A stretch of 50,450 nt of DNA from the NCBI RefSeq assembly GCF_014859525.1, contig NZ_JACUUB010000012.1:1-50450 (forward strand), given 5' to 3'. The notes under the pieces were generated by a model. That model did no database searches. It was not told the origin of the DNA and saw only the letters and a list, made by a program, of their open reading frames with translations. The stretch is from Marinobacter sp. Its GTDB lineage: Bacteria; Pseudomonadota; Gammaproteobacteria; Pseudomonadales; Oleiphilaceae. Shown here piece after piece: positions 29,320-38,250 of the stretch. How positions within the stretch are numbered: position 1 is the first letter of the stretch; each line of letters opens with the position of its first letter. The translations under genes were made by a program, and so were the position numbers.

Positions 29320-29772
29320 TTAAAGGCCGCGATCTTTGACACTTTCCATAACCACAAAGGTGCTGGTTTGCAGCACATGGGGCAGGCTGGAAACCTGCTC
29401 ACCAAGCACCTGCCGGTATTCGGCCATGTTCTTGGTACGGATCTTCAGCAGGTAATCGAAGTTGGCCGCCATCATATGGCACTGTTCTACCGCTGATATC
29501 TTCCGCACCGCGTCGTTAAAGGCCGCCAGAGCCTTACTGCTGGTGTCATTGAGGGTGACTTGTGCGAAAGCCACATGAGCCAGGCCCAGCTTGGTCTGAT
29601 TGACCATCGCGATGTAGCCGGTGATGTAGTTTTGTTCCTCCAGTCGCCGCATGCGTGTCTGGCACGGCGTTTTGGACAGGCCGACTCTGGACGCCAGGTC
29701 TGTCACTGTTATCCGACCGTTTTTCTGCAATTCACGGATGATTGCAAGGTCAATTCTGTCCAGATCCGCCAT
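29320..29772 (-). CDS. Lrp/AsnC-family regulator, probable PutR
   Basis: A 150-residue regulator. The N-terminal helix-turn-helix (LDRIDLAIIRELQKNGRITV, then LASRVGLSKTPCQTRMRRLEE) is followed by the RAM ligand-binding domain (HMMAANFDYLLKIRTKNMAEY). It is divergent from putA with about 200 bases between starts. The putA product lacks its own DNA-binding domain, and in such bacteria an Lrp-type protein usually activates putA in response to proline. PutR is therefore the probable role, by inference. The gene is followed after nine bases by glycerate kinase. Confidence 0.93.
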   Translation of the reverse strand: MADLDRIDLAIIRELQKNGRITVTDLASRVGLSKTPCQTRMRRLEEQNYITGYIAMVNQTKLGLAHVAFAQVTLNDTSSKALAAFNDAVRKISAVEQCHMMAANFDYLLKIRTKNMAEYRQVLGEQVSSLPHVLQTSTFVVMESVKDRGL

Positions 29773-29860
29773 GACTGCTATCCTTTGAGATAAGCGGTTA
29801 GTTTTTCTATTAAAAGGTGATAATTCCCAAGTTTAGTGAATTTGTGGCCGGATAGGTATT

Positions 29861-29866
29861 TATAAT
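29861..29866 (+). promoter_or_regulatory. Candidate -10 element in the putA control region
   Basis: A perfect TATAAT lies 107 bases before the putA start in an AT-rich stretch (29800-29900). No good -35 hexamer is seen at 17 bases, which would fit an activator-dependent promoter such as an Lrp-type one. The remaining part of the 200-base divergent region shows nothing else I can name. Confidence 0.35.
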
Positions 29867-29973
29867 CGGTGCAATTAGGGAAAAAAGTAAACTGTAGCGG
29901 GGCCGAACGGGTAAATAGACTACATGGGCTTCGTTAAAATGCGGTAAGCAAAAACAATCAGGAGGGTACACCC

Positions 29974-32900
29974 ATGAGTCCACAGCAATCCGTGATGCCA
30001 GAGCTCGGTACGATTCGTAAAGCGATCCGGGACAACTACCTGGCAGACGAAGTTGAAGTCATTCACCGGTTGATTGCTGAGGCCCAGCTTTCTGATGCTG
30101 ATCGGCGTGCGATCTCCGCTCGGGCGGCGGATCTTGTTCGTGCTGTGCGCAACAGCGCGCGGCCCACGATCATGGAAAAGTTTCTGGCCGAGTACGGCCT
30201 GACCACCAAAGAAGGTGTGGCATTGATGTGCCTGGCGGAGGCCCTGCTACGGGTGCCCGACAACCTGACCATTCACGATCTGATCGAAGACAAAATCACC
30301 TCCGGTAACTGGGGCGCCCACGTGGGCAAAGCCAAGTCTGGGATGATCAACTCAGCGACCCTGGCTCTGTTGATGACCAGCAATTTATTGAAAGATTCAG
30401 AGCGCCAGAGCGTGGGCGATACTCTGCGCAAGCTCGTTAAGCGCATGGGCGAGCCGGTGGTGCGTACCGTTGCTGGTCAGGCCATGAAGGAAATGGGCCG
30501 GCAGTTTGTGCTGGGCCGGGACATCGCAGAGGCTCAAGAGCGCGGCAAAGCTCAGGAACAGCGAGGCTACACCTACTCCTATGACATGCTGGGAGAGGCC
30601 GCGCGTACCGACGCCGATGCCGAACGTTATTTCAAGTCCTACGCCGACGCGATTGAGAGTATCAGCAAGCGTTGCGAAGGTGATGTTCGCACTAATCCGG
30701 GTATTTCCGTCAAGTTATCTGCCTTGCTGGCGCGCTATGAATACGGCAACAAAGAACGGGTGATGGCTGAGCTGGTGCCCCGTGCACTGGAACTGGCCAA
30801 AAAAGCCGCTGCTACCAACATGGGCTTTAACATCGATGCCGAGGAGCAGGATCGGCTGGATCTTTCTCTGGATGTAATCGAAGCCATTTTGTCAGCCCCC
30901 GAGCTGAAAAACTGGGACGGCTTTGGTGTGGTGGTGCAGGCCTTTGCCAAGCGCGCTTCACAAACGCTGGACTGGCTGTACGCCCTGTCTGAAAAGCTGG
31001 ATCGCCGCATCATGGTGCGCTTGGTAAAAGGTGCCTATTGGGACGCAGAGATCAAGCGCGCTCAGGTAATGGGTTTGAGTGATTTCCCGGTCTTCACCCG
31101 TAAGGCCTGCAGTGATGTGTCTTATCTTGCCTGCACGCGGAAGTTGCTGGGTATGACGGATCGCATCTATCCGCAATTTGCGACCCACAACGCTCATTCG
31201 GTCTCTGCCGTGTTGGAACTGGCTAAAGACCTGGGTCGTGACAAGTTTGAGTTCCAGCGCCTTCACGGTATGGGTGAATCCTTGCATGATCAGGTGCTGG
31301 AAGACAGTAAGGTACCTTGCCGGATCTACGCGCCTGTGGGCGCACACAAAGACCTGCTGGCCTATCTGGTGCGCCGTTTGTTGGAAAATGGTGCCAACAG
31401 CTCCTTCGTTAACCAGATCGTCGATACCAGCATTACACCGGAAGACATCGCCAAAGATCCTATTGATGCCGTTACAGAGCTGGGCCGGAATCTGTCCAGC
31501 AAGGCCATTGTGCATCCGTCAAAACTCTTTGGTGACCAGCGCCGAAATTCCAAAGGCTGGGACATTACCGATCCGGTGACCGTGGCAGAAATCGATGAGG
31601 GGCGTAACCGGTACAAGACCCATCAGTGGACGGGTGGGCCATTAATGGCTGTGGCCAGCGCCAGTGATGAGGTTCATGAAGTGCGCAATCCTGCCAATCC
31701 AGACGATCTGGTGGGGCAGATTACCTTTGCCTCGAAAGCAGACGTCAATGCCGCTCTCGATGCGGCACAGCAAGGCTTTAGTCAATGGTCTTCGTTGTCG
31801 GCTGACCAGCGCGCAGAGCTGATCCGCAAGGTGGGTGATCTATACGAAGCGAACGTGCATGAACTGTTCGCCCTGACCACCCGCGAAGCTGGCAAGTCCT
31901 TGCTGGATGCGGTAGCTGAAATTCGCGAGGCGGTCGACTTTGCCATGTTCTACGCCAACGAAGGTATCCGCTACAAAGACGCCGGTCAGGGCAGGGGGGT
32001 GATAGCGTGTATCTCACCGTGGAACTTCCCGCTGGCGATCTTTACCGGTCAGATCCTGGCCAACCTCGCCGCCGGTAACTCGGTTGTGGCCAAGCCCGCA
32101 GAGCAAACGTCCTTGCTGGCCGTGCGCGCGGTGGAGTTGATGCACGAAGCGGGCATCCCGAGAGAGGCCATTCAGGTGCTGCCGGGTGATGGCGGCACCG
32201 TGGGTGCTGCGTTAACCTCCGATTCACGGGTGGCGGGTGTGTGCTTCACCGGCGGCACCGACACCGCGAAATTGATCAACAAAGCCATGACTGAGAACAT
32301 GGCCCCCGACGCGCCGCTAGTGGCTGAAACTGGCGGTATGAACGCCATGATCGTGGATTCCACTGCACTGCCGGAACAGGTGGTGCGTGACGTACTGGCG
32401 TCGTCGTTCCAGAGTGCCGGCCAGCGTTGCTCAGCCTTGCGTATGTTGTACGTGCAGAAAGACATTGCCGACAACCTGCTGGACATGCTTTACGGCGCCA
32501 TGGAAGAGCTCGGTATTGGCGATCCCTGGTTGCTGTCTACCGATGTGGGGCCGGTCATCGACGAAGAATCTCGCAAGAAGATCAGCGATCACTGCGCCAA
32601 GTTCGAGCAACAGGGCAAGCTGCTGAAGAAATTGCCGGTACCGGAAAAGGGACTGTTCGTATCGCCCGCTGTTCTGAAGGTGAGCGGTATCGAAGAGATG
32701 GAAGAGGAAATCTTTGGCCCAGTTCTGCATGTGGCTACCTTCGAAGCGAAGGATATCGATAAGGTGGTGGATGCCGTTAACGCCAAGGGCTATGGCCTGA
32801 CGTTTGGTATCCATAGTCGGGTAGATCGCCGTATTGAGCACATTGCCAGCCGTATCAAAGTGGGTAACACCTACGTTAACCGTAACCAGATCGGTGCCAT

Positions 32901-33600
32901 CGTGGGCTCGCAGCCCTTCGGCGGCGAAGGTTTGTCGGGCACCGGCCCAAAAGCCGGCGGACCGCAGTATGTGCGCCGCTTTATCAAAGGCGAGGTGGTT
33001 GAGAGATCTGGGGTTGAAGGCAAGGCCATTGCCGCTGGCAAGGCGCAAAAGCTGATTGATCAGGTGAGCAAGATCGATGCGCCGATTGCCGAAGGACGCC
33101 AGGAAATGCTCAAGGTATTCTTTAACTACGTACCGATTGCCCTGGATCTTGGCCACGAGGAAATGCCGGGACCAACCGGTGAGCAAAACCGCCTGTCCTG
33201 CCACGCCCGTGGTGTCGTGCTTTGCCTGGGCCCCGATGCCGAGTCGGCAGTGGAGCAGGCCAGCACGGCGCTGTCGCAAGGTAACAAGGTTGTCGTGGTG
33301 GCTCCGGGTGTCGAAAAGGCCCTGGCCGATGCCATCAAAGCGGGCTTGCCTATCGTGGCCTGCGACGGTGTGCTGGATCCAGAAGCCCTTGCCACACTGG
33401 ACGGTTTTGAAGCCGTGGTCAGCGTTGCAGAAAAGCCTCTGCTCAAACAGTATAGGCAGGCCATGCTCAAGCGTGACGGCGCGCTATTGCCGATCATCAA
33501 TGAGCACAAGCTGGACCAGCGCTTCGTGATTGAGCGGCACCTGTGCATCGACACCACCGCCGCCGGCGGCAACGCCAGCCTGATCGCCTCCTCAGAATAA
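29974..33600 (+). CDS. putA: Bifunctional proline dehydrogenase / P5C dehydrogenase (no RHH domain)
   Basis: A 1208-residue enzyme that oxidises proline to glutamate in two steps, passing electrons to quinone through FAD and then reducing NAD. The order is: N-terminal arm (1-90), proline dehydrogenase barrel (about 130-510, with VKGAYWDAEIKRAQ), aldehyde dehydrogenase (about 560-1010, with nucleophile Cys in SAGQRCSALR and base Glu in VAETGGMNAMI), then a C-terminal Rossmann-like domain seen in long PutA forms. The E. coli ribbon-helix-helix repressor domain is missing, so this PutA should not control its own gene. AGGAGGG lies ten bases before the ATG. The Lrp-type gene is divergent. A REP-like palindrome follows seven bases after the stop. 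Confidence 0.97.
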   Translation: MSPQQSVMPELGTIRKAIRDNYLADEVEVIHRLIAEAQLSDADRRAISARAADLVRAVRNSARPTIMEKFLAEYGLTTKEGVALMCLAEALLRVPDNLTIHDLIEDKITSGNWGAHVGKAKSGMINSATLALLMTSNLLKDSERQSVGDTLRKLVKRMGEPVVRTVAGQAMKEMGRQFVLGRDIAEAQERGKAQEQRGYTYSYDMLGEAARTDADAERYFKSYADAIESISKRCEGDVRTNPGISVKLSALLARYEYGNKERVMAELVPRALELAKKAAATNMGFNIDAEEQDRLDLSLDVIEAILSAPELKNWDGFGVVVQAFAKRASQTLDWLYALSEKLDRRIMVRLVKGAYWDAEIKRAQVMGLSDFPVFTRKACSDVSYLACTRKLLGMTDRIYPQFATHNAHSVSAVLELAKDLGRDKFEFQRLHGMGESLHDQVLEDSKVPCRIYAPVGAHKDLLAYLVRRLLENGANSSFVNQIVDTSITPEDIAKDPIDAVTELGRNLSSKAIVHPSKLFGDQRRNSKGWDITDPVTVAEIDEGRNRYKTHQWTGGPLMAVASASDEVHEVRNPANPDDLVGQITFASKADVNAALDAAQQGFSQWSSLSADQRAELIRKVGDLYEANVHELFALTTREAGKSLLDAVAEIREAVDFAMFYANEGIRYKDAGQGRGVIACISPWNFPLAIFTGQILANLAAGNSVVAKPAEQTSLLAVRAVELMHEAGIPREAIQVLPGDGGTVGAALTSDSRVAGVCFTGGTDTAKLINKAMTENMAPDAPLVAETGGMNAMIVDSTALPEQVVRDVLASSFQSAGQRCSALRMLYVQKDIADNLLDMLYGAMEELGIGDPWLLSTDVGPVIDEESRKKISDHCAKFEQQGKLLKKLPVPEKGLFVSPAVLKVSGIEEMEEEIFGPVLHVATFEAKDIDKVVDAVNAKGYGLTFGIHSRVDRRIEHIASRIKVGNTYVNRNQIGAIVGSQPFGGEGLSGTGPKAGGPQYVRRFIKGEVVERSGVEGKAIAAGKAQKLIDQVSKIDAPIAEGRQEMLKVFFNYVPIALDLGHEEMPGPTGEQNRLSCHARGVVLCLGPDAESAVEQASTALSQGNKVVVVAPGVEKALADAIKAGLPIVACDGVLDPEALATLDGFEAVVSVAEKPLLKQYRQAMLKRDGALLPIINEHKLDQRFVIERHLCIDTTAAGGNASLIASSE

Positions 33601-33607
33601 AGGTTAA

Positions 33608-33648
33608 GGGTCTGACCCCTTTTGGGTCAGACCCGGGGGTCAGAGCCC
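33608..33648. repeat. REP-like palindrome (GGGTCTGACCC family)
   Basis: GGGTCTGACCC (33608-33618) and GGGTCAGACCC (33624-33634) form an 11-base-pair stem around CTTTT, and a third, imperfect unit, GGGGGTCAGAGCCC, follows (33635-33648). GGGTCAGACCC units are a widespread extragenic palindrome type in gammaproteobacteria. It sits between the convergent putA and CheB-CheR genes, where it can act as a terminator for both. It contains the stop codon of the CheB-CheR gene (33627-33629). Confidence 0.8.
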
Positions 33649-36155
33649 GGCCTCTCACGCAGCGCGGATTCCAGGTTTTTGGTCTCGGTGATGTCTACCA
33701 GCGTAATCACCACCCCATCAATCACGTTGTCCAGCCGCCGATAAGGTATGATCCGGACCGAAAACCAACGGTCGTCGATGGTGGTAATCTGTTTTTCGCT
33801 GACGGCCAGGGTGTTCAGGGTCTGCAGGGCGTCTTCCTGCAGTTCGGGATAACGAAGGCTGCTGGTCAGATCGCTGAGGGGGCGGCCTATATCGCTCTCC
33901 CGCAGGCTGACAATGGCGGAGGCGCGCTCGGTGTAGCGCCGAACATTCAGCTCCTGGTCGAGGAACAGAACGGCAATTTCGATGCTGTTAAGCACGTTTT
34001 GCATATCGCTCTGGGCCAGGGCGAGGTCGTCCAGCTTGGTTTGCAATTCCGTATTGATGGTTTGCAGTTCTTCATTCATCGACTGCATTTCTTCTTTGGA
34101 GGTGGTCAGCTCCTCATTCGCCGATTGCAGCTCCTCGTTGGTAGATTGCAGTTCCTCGTTCGATGCCTGCAGTTCCTCTCGGGAGAGCCGCGCCTGTTCT
34201 CTCAAGCGCTCAATTTCCTGCTGATATTGCTCGATCTTGTTGGTGTTGTCCGAATCCGCTTCCGGCTTGGACTTACGACGGCGGGGTGGCGTCTGTTCGG
34301 CGGCATCCCGGAATACCACCATCGTCATGCCTTTCAGAGCCTCGGGTTCACGGAACGCTTTAATCGACAGATCGACCGGCTGTGTGCCAGAGCCGGTATT
34401 CACCCGAAGGCCCGTAAGCTCGATGGGGTCTGTCTGGCTAACCGATTGCCTCAGCGCGGTGTACAACGGCTCCCGAAGGCCGTCCCGGGCCATGGCGTGA
34501 ATGTTCCAGTTGGCCTTGCCGGCAGCGGGTTCCAGGTATTTGCCCGTGCGCCCGCTGATGTACACGATATCGGCATGTTCATTAAGCACGACCGCTGCCG
34601 GCGCGTATACCTGCAGCAGTACATGATCAGCTGCGGCTTGCAGGGAATTGAGGGTCTCCGGCGAACTCGATTGACTGGTCGGCACGGGATGCTCCTTGGG
34701 CAATGTTGACATGGGTGGAAACGATTTCAGCAGGAAATCCGAATGCCGGGAAGACTGATAATGTTTGCTGCGATACAGGCGCATTTTGGGTTGCAGCGGC
34801 TCGAACAGGTGGTTCAGCCGCCCAACGGTTTCCGAACTGCCCAGCAGTAACATGCCCCCCGGGCGAAGACTGTAGTGGAACAGGGGAAGTATCCGCCGCT
34901 GAAGCGTCAGGTCAAAATAGATCAGCAGGTTACGACAGGCGATCAGATCCAGCTTGGTAAACGGCGGGTCCAGAATAACATCGTGCCGGGCAAACAGTAC
35001 CTTGTCTCTTATGGCGGGGCGTATCTGGTAGTGGTTGTCATGCTTGATGAAAAAACGGACCAGCCGCGCTTCGGAGATGGTGTTCTGAATGCTCAGGGGA
35101 TAGCAGCCCCGCCTGGCGATGGTGATGGCCTCCGGGCTGATGTCAGAGGCAAATATCTGGAGGTTGAGATCGTGCCCGGGGTGGCAATTCTCCATCGCTT
35201 CCGAGAACGCTATGGCAAGTGAGTAGGCTTCTTCTCCGGTAGAGCAACCTGCCACCCAGGCTCGCAGTGGTTGGTCCGGCGAGTGGCTGGCAAGCAGTTC
35301 AGGCAGGCCCTGAGTAATCAGGTAGTCCCAGGTGTCGGGATCTCTGAAAAACTGGGTGACGCCGATCAGCAATTCCCGGAACAGCAGCTGAACTTCCTGG
35401 CTGTTGTTCGACAGAAAACGACTGTAGTCCGTTAGATCAGAAATATTGTGTATTGCCATCCGGCGCTCGACGCGCCGGTTGAGCGTGGTCGGTTTGTAGA
35501 GAGAAAAATCATGCCGGGTGTGTTGCCTCAGCAGCCGCAGGATCGGGTCAAGCCTTGTTATAGACGTTTGGGTCTGGTGGCTGTGGTCGCTCTCTGGCAC
35601 GCGCCCGACAAAATCCAGTATGCGCGCCGGTAATTCGGCCGGAGGCGCTATGATATCAGCGCAATCCGAGCCTATGGCGCTTCGGGGCATGGCATCAAAC
35701 TGGGCCGACTCAGGGGTTTGCACCAGCGTTAGTCCGCCGGTGGCCTTGATGGCTTGCAGGCCGAGGGTGCCGTCAGAACCCATACCCGAGAGCACGACAG
35801 CAATCGCCTGCTCACTCTGGGCACTGGCCAGTGACGAGAACAATACGTTGATAGGCAGGCGAAGCCCTCTGGGCTCGGCAGGCTGTTCCAGCTTTAACGT
35901 GTTATCAACTACGCGCAGTTCTCGGTTTGGTGGTATCACATACACCGAGTTTGCCTGAATCGCCATGTTCTGTTGCGCTTCGTGCACCGGCATGGCGGTA
36001 TAGCGTTGAAGAAGCTCTGGCAACAACGCCTTCTGGGTTGGGTCAAGATGCTGAACCACCAGAAAGGCCATGCTCGTGTTGATGGGCGTGTTGCGAAAGA
36101 ACTCTTCGAGGGACGCCAGCCCCCCGGCGGAAGCACCAAGACCAACGAGGCGCAT
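33627..36155 (-). CDS. CheB-CheR-PAS fusion signalling protein
   Basis: An 842-residue protein. Residues 1-180 are a CheB-type methylesterase (Ser in GLGASAGG, His in VVQHLDPTQK, Asp in SGMGSDGTLG) without a receiver. About 200-460 is a CheR-type methyltransferase (AGCSTGEEAYSLA for SAM, LIACRNLLIYFD). After a linker, a long coiled coil at about 635-690 repeats the unit ELQSTNEELQSANEEL, and a PAS domain ends the protein. Many relatives continue into a histidine kinase. Here the frame ends in GSDPRV, encoded by the REP-like palindrome, which suggests loss of the original 3' end. The start ATG overlaps the stop of the preceding PAS gene by one base (TGATG). Confidence 0.92.
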   Translation of the reverse strand: MRLVGLGASAGGLASLEEFFRNTPINTSMAFLVVQHLDPTQKALLPELLQRYTAMPVHEAQQNMAIQANSVYVIPPNRELRVVDNTLKLEQPAEPRGLRLPINVLFSSLASAQSEQAIAVVLSGMGSDGTLGLQAIKATGGLTLVQTPESAQFDAMPRSAIGSDCADIIAPPAELPARILDFVGRVPESDHSHQTQTSITRLDPILRLLRQHTRHDFSLYKPTTLNRRVERRMAIHNISDLTDYSRFLSNNSQEVQLLFRELLIGVTQFFRDPDTWDYLITQGLPELLASHSPDQPLRAWVAGCSTGEEAYSLAIAFSEAMENCHPGHDLNLQIFASDISPEAITIARRGCYPLSIQNTISEARLVRFFIKHDNHYQIRPAIRDKVLFARHDVILDPPFTKLDLIACRNLLIYFDLTLQRRILPLFHYSLRPGGMLLLGSSETVGRLNHLFEPLQPKMRLYRSKHYQSSRHSDFLLKSFPPMSTLPKEHPVPTSQSSSPETLNSLQAAADHVLLQVYAPAAVVLNEHADIVYISGRTGKYLEPAAGKANWNIHAMARDGLREPLYTALRQSVSQTDPIELTGLRVNTGSGTQPVDLSIKAFREPEALKGMTMVVFRDAAEQTPPRRRKSKPEADSDNTNKIEQYQQEIERLREQARLSREELQASNEELQSTNEELQSANEELTTSKEEMQSMNEELQTINTELQTKLDDLALAQSDMQNVLNSIEIAVLFLDQELNVRRYTERASAIVSLRESDIGRPLSDLTSSLRYPELQEDALQTLNTLAVSEKQITTIDDRWFSVRIIPYRRLDNVIDGVVITLVDITETKNLESALRERPGSDPRV

Positions 36156-36724
36156 CAGGGTGTCGTGTCTGAATTCCGGGTCTCGGTCAGGATTATCAGA
36201 ACGGTGTCTGTGTTATCTGCGAGCCTGGTATGGATGGTCAGTTGCCGCTGGTCTGGCAGCGCCAGGGATGTCACGGTTGCCAAAGTGGATGCACCAGCCC
36301 GCTCGGCAAGGGCACTCAGTTGATTGCATTCAAGCACAGGCTCCGGCCCCTCGATAAGTGCCGAAGCGGCCTGATTGGATTCAATCACATCTCCGTTTCT
36401 GTTGAGAACAAAATACGCCGCCGGTGCCCGGTCAAACAGCGTTTTGTAGAGGAGCAATTCGTCAGTCATTGCCTGTTCATTGGCCTGAAGCTGCTCGTAG
36501 AGCATGTCTAGCTCTACCTGATAGGTCTGAAGTTCGTGAAGTAATCGGAGGGCATCCGCAGCGGTCTCCGGGCTGCTTGCCTGCTGGTAAAGCAGCTGTA
36601 ACGCCTCGGCACTGATTGAGCCGCCACCGCTGGGCGGGGGAATGCCGCGGTCGATCAGGCGCCTGGCACTGTGACGCAACCGGTCATGATTCTGAGCGTT
36701 CGGGTGTCTGTGTGTATTGGCCAT
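36155..36724 (-). CDS. PAS-domain protein, partner of CheB-CheR fusion
   Basis: A 189-residue cytoplasmic protein. Residues about 30-90 form a helical region (SAEALQLLYQQASSPETAADALRLLHELQTYQVELDMLYEQLQ in shape, a coiled-coil dimeriser), followed by a PAS domain at about 95-180 (LFDRAPAAYFVLNRNGDVIE). No output domain is present. The stop codon overlaps the start of the CheB-CheR gene by one base, so the two are translated together and probably act in one complex. The ligand is unknown. AGGGAAG precedes the start. Confidence 0.85.
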   Translation of the reverse strand: MANTHRHPNAQNHDRLRHSARRLIDRGIPPPSGGGSISAEALQLLYQQASSPETAADALRLLHELQTYQVELDMLYEQLQANEQAMTDELLLYKTLFDRAPAAYFVLNRNGDVIESNQAASALIEGPEPVLECNQLSALAERAGASTLATVTSLALPDQRQLTIHTRLADNTDTVLIILTETRNSDTTP

Positions 36725-36850
36725 AGCGCTTCCCTTATCAAATGGCGCCCCTGAAATCGGTATCTGCGAGACGTCAACTGATACTACTCCACCTCATGCC
36801 CACGGAATAGCGATGCTGGCCTGTTTTTGTAAGAAGCGTTGCTTATGTGC

Positions 36851-36860
36851 GTTAACGTAC
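36851..36860 (+). promoter_or_regulatory. GTTAACGTAC motif upstream of lipoprotein operon
   Basis: GTTAACGTAC sits in a near-dyad GTGCG-TTAA-CGTAC (36847-36860), which has the 5-4-5 spacing of Crp/Fnr-type operators. The same ten bases occur on the minus strand at 40427-40436, upstream of the Crp/Fnr-type gene. It lies 122 bases before the DUF4398 start. The rest of the 257-base divergent gap (36725-36981) contains no gene. Confidence 0.45.
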
Positions 36861-36981
36861 GGACGCTCAAATGCCAGAGCTCTAGCATCGATGTCAGGGA
36901 GAGTTGTTATATCGGATGGTATGACATTATCAGAATCCGTGAAATGGGTACTGATAGCTCCATTTCATCAGGAGCCAAACT

Positions 36982-37383
36982 ATGAAAACCGTTCTGATCC
37001 GGCAGGCTTTTCGGCGTGCCGTCCTCGTCACTACCTTGATGCTGGCGACCGTCACCCTCGTAGCATGTGCCGCCCCTCAAGTACCACCCACGGAATCGTT
37101 GAACATGGCCAGAGAGGCTATCACCAATGCTGAGCAGGCTGATGCCCGGCGTTATGCCGGCGCTGAACTGGAAGAGGCGAATCGACACCTGGAAGCAGCT
37201 GATAAAGCCGTAGCCGCCGAAAAAATGGCAGAAGCCGATCGTCTTGCCAAACAGGCCCGTGTAGCCGCCGAACTTGCGGTAGCAAGAACCGGAGCGGCGA
37301 AGGCGGCGGCGATTAACCGTGAAATGGGCCGCGGTACGGATGCCCTGGATGAAGAAATGCGTCGACAAGGAGAGCAGCAATGA
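36982..37383 (+). CDS. DUF4398 lipoprotein
   Basis: A 133-residue lipoprotein. A signal sequence ends in a lipobox (TLVAC) with the lipidated cysteine at 29. The mature part is an alanine- and glutamate-rich helical rod (NAEQADARRYAGAELEEANR) typical of DUF4398, probably a periplasmic coiled coil. Position +2 is alanine, which favours sorting to the outer membrane. The ribosome site AGGAG is ten bases upstream. The stop overlaps the start of the OmpA-type gene (ATGA), so expression is coupled. The role is probably envelope maintenance, inferred from its partner. Confidence 0.9.
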   Translation: MKTVLIRQAFRRAVLVTTLMLATVTLVACAAPQVPPTESLNMAREAITNAEQADARRYAGAELEEANRHLEAADKAVAAEKMAEADRLAKQARVAAELAVARTGAAKAAAINREMGRGTDALDEEMRRQGEQQ

Positions 37384-38246
37384 ACCCCCAATCCCTTTTC
37401 AAACCGGGCCTTGGTAAGAAAACCGGGGCCGCACTGATCTTATCGTCTGTTTTGTTGACAGGCTGCGCCATGTCGCCAACCAGTCCGGAAGGCTCGGAGT
37501 CTGTCCGCGCCAAGCTGACCGAACTGCAACAGAACCCGAACATGGCCACTCATGCCCGGGTTGAACTGAGAGATGCCGAAGCCGCTGTTGAACTGGCAGA
37601 AAGGCCCGTGGCCAGCGGTGAAGCGGCACTGGCGGCTCACCGCATTTACATGGCTGACCGCTCTGTGGAAATTGCCAGAGCCAAGGGCCAGATCCGACTG
37701 CTGGAATCGGAACGAGCGCTTCTCGGCGAGCAGCGCGATGCCGCGAGGCTGGCAGCCCGGACCCAGGAGGCAGATCGAGCTCATGCTGATGCCGCAAGTG
37801 CCCGCAGTGCACAAGCTCAGGCGGCTGCATTGTCAGGGCGTGAAGCCGAGGAGTTGCAACGACAGATCGACCTGCTGGAAGCCGAAGCAACCGAAAGGGG
37901 GCTGGTTCTGACTCTGGGTGATGTGCTGTTTGCAACCGGCAGTGCCGAGATCCAGGGTGGCACCAATCAGAATCTGGAAAAGCTGGCAAACTTTCTGAGG
38001 CAGTATCCGGATCGTCAGGTCTTGATTGAGGGCCATACAGACAACGTAGGTAGCGCTCTGTTTAATCAGAGATTGTCGCTACAGCGTGCTGAGTCCGTGA
38101 AAACTTTTTTGATCAATCGCGGCACCGACAGCCGCCGGCTGTCGGTATCCGGTTACGGGTTTGAGCGCCCGGTGGCCAGTAACAATACAGCGACAGGTCG
38201 TCAGCAGAACCGACGTGTCGAGGTTGTCATCGAGAACAGGGAGTAA
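37380..38246 (+). CDS. OmpA-family lipoprotein with DUF4398-like N-terminal rod
   Basis: A 288-residue outer-membrane lipoprotein. The lipobox (LLTGC) puts the lipidated cysteine at 29. Residues 35-170 form a helical rod related in composition to the upstream DUF4398 protein. From about 180 the C-terminal OmpA domain (VLFATGSAEIQ, then LIEGHTDNVGSALFNQRLSLQRAESV and NRRVEVVIE) binds peptidoglycan. It should link the outer membrane to the cell wall. The four-base overlap with the preceding gene and the four-base gap to the diguanylate cyclase suggest one operon. Confidence 0.93.
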   Translation: MNPQSLFKPGLGKKTGAALILSSVLLTGCAMSPTSPEGSESVRAKLTELQQNPNMATHARVELRDAEAAVELAERPVASGEAALAAHRIYMADRSVEIARAKGQIRLLESERALLGEQRDAARLAARTQEADRAHADAASARSAQAQAAALSGREAEELQRQIDLLEAEATERGLVLTLGDVLFATGSAEIQGGTNQNLEKLANFLRQYPDRQVLIEGHTDNVGSALFNQRLSLQRAESVKTFLINRGTDSRRLSVSGYGFERPVASNNTATGRQQNRRVEVVIENRE

Positions 38247-38250
38247 CTCA

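Noticed and set aside
33543..34709. 388-codon plus-strand frame opposite the CheB-CheR gene
   Set aside because: Its repeat-rich sequence (QLLIRRLQLLVGRLQFLVR) is the antisense of the coiled-coil repeats, and it starts inside putA; not a gene.
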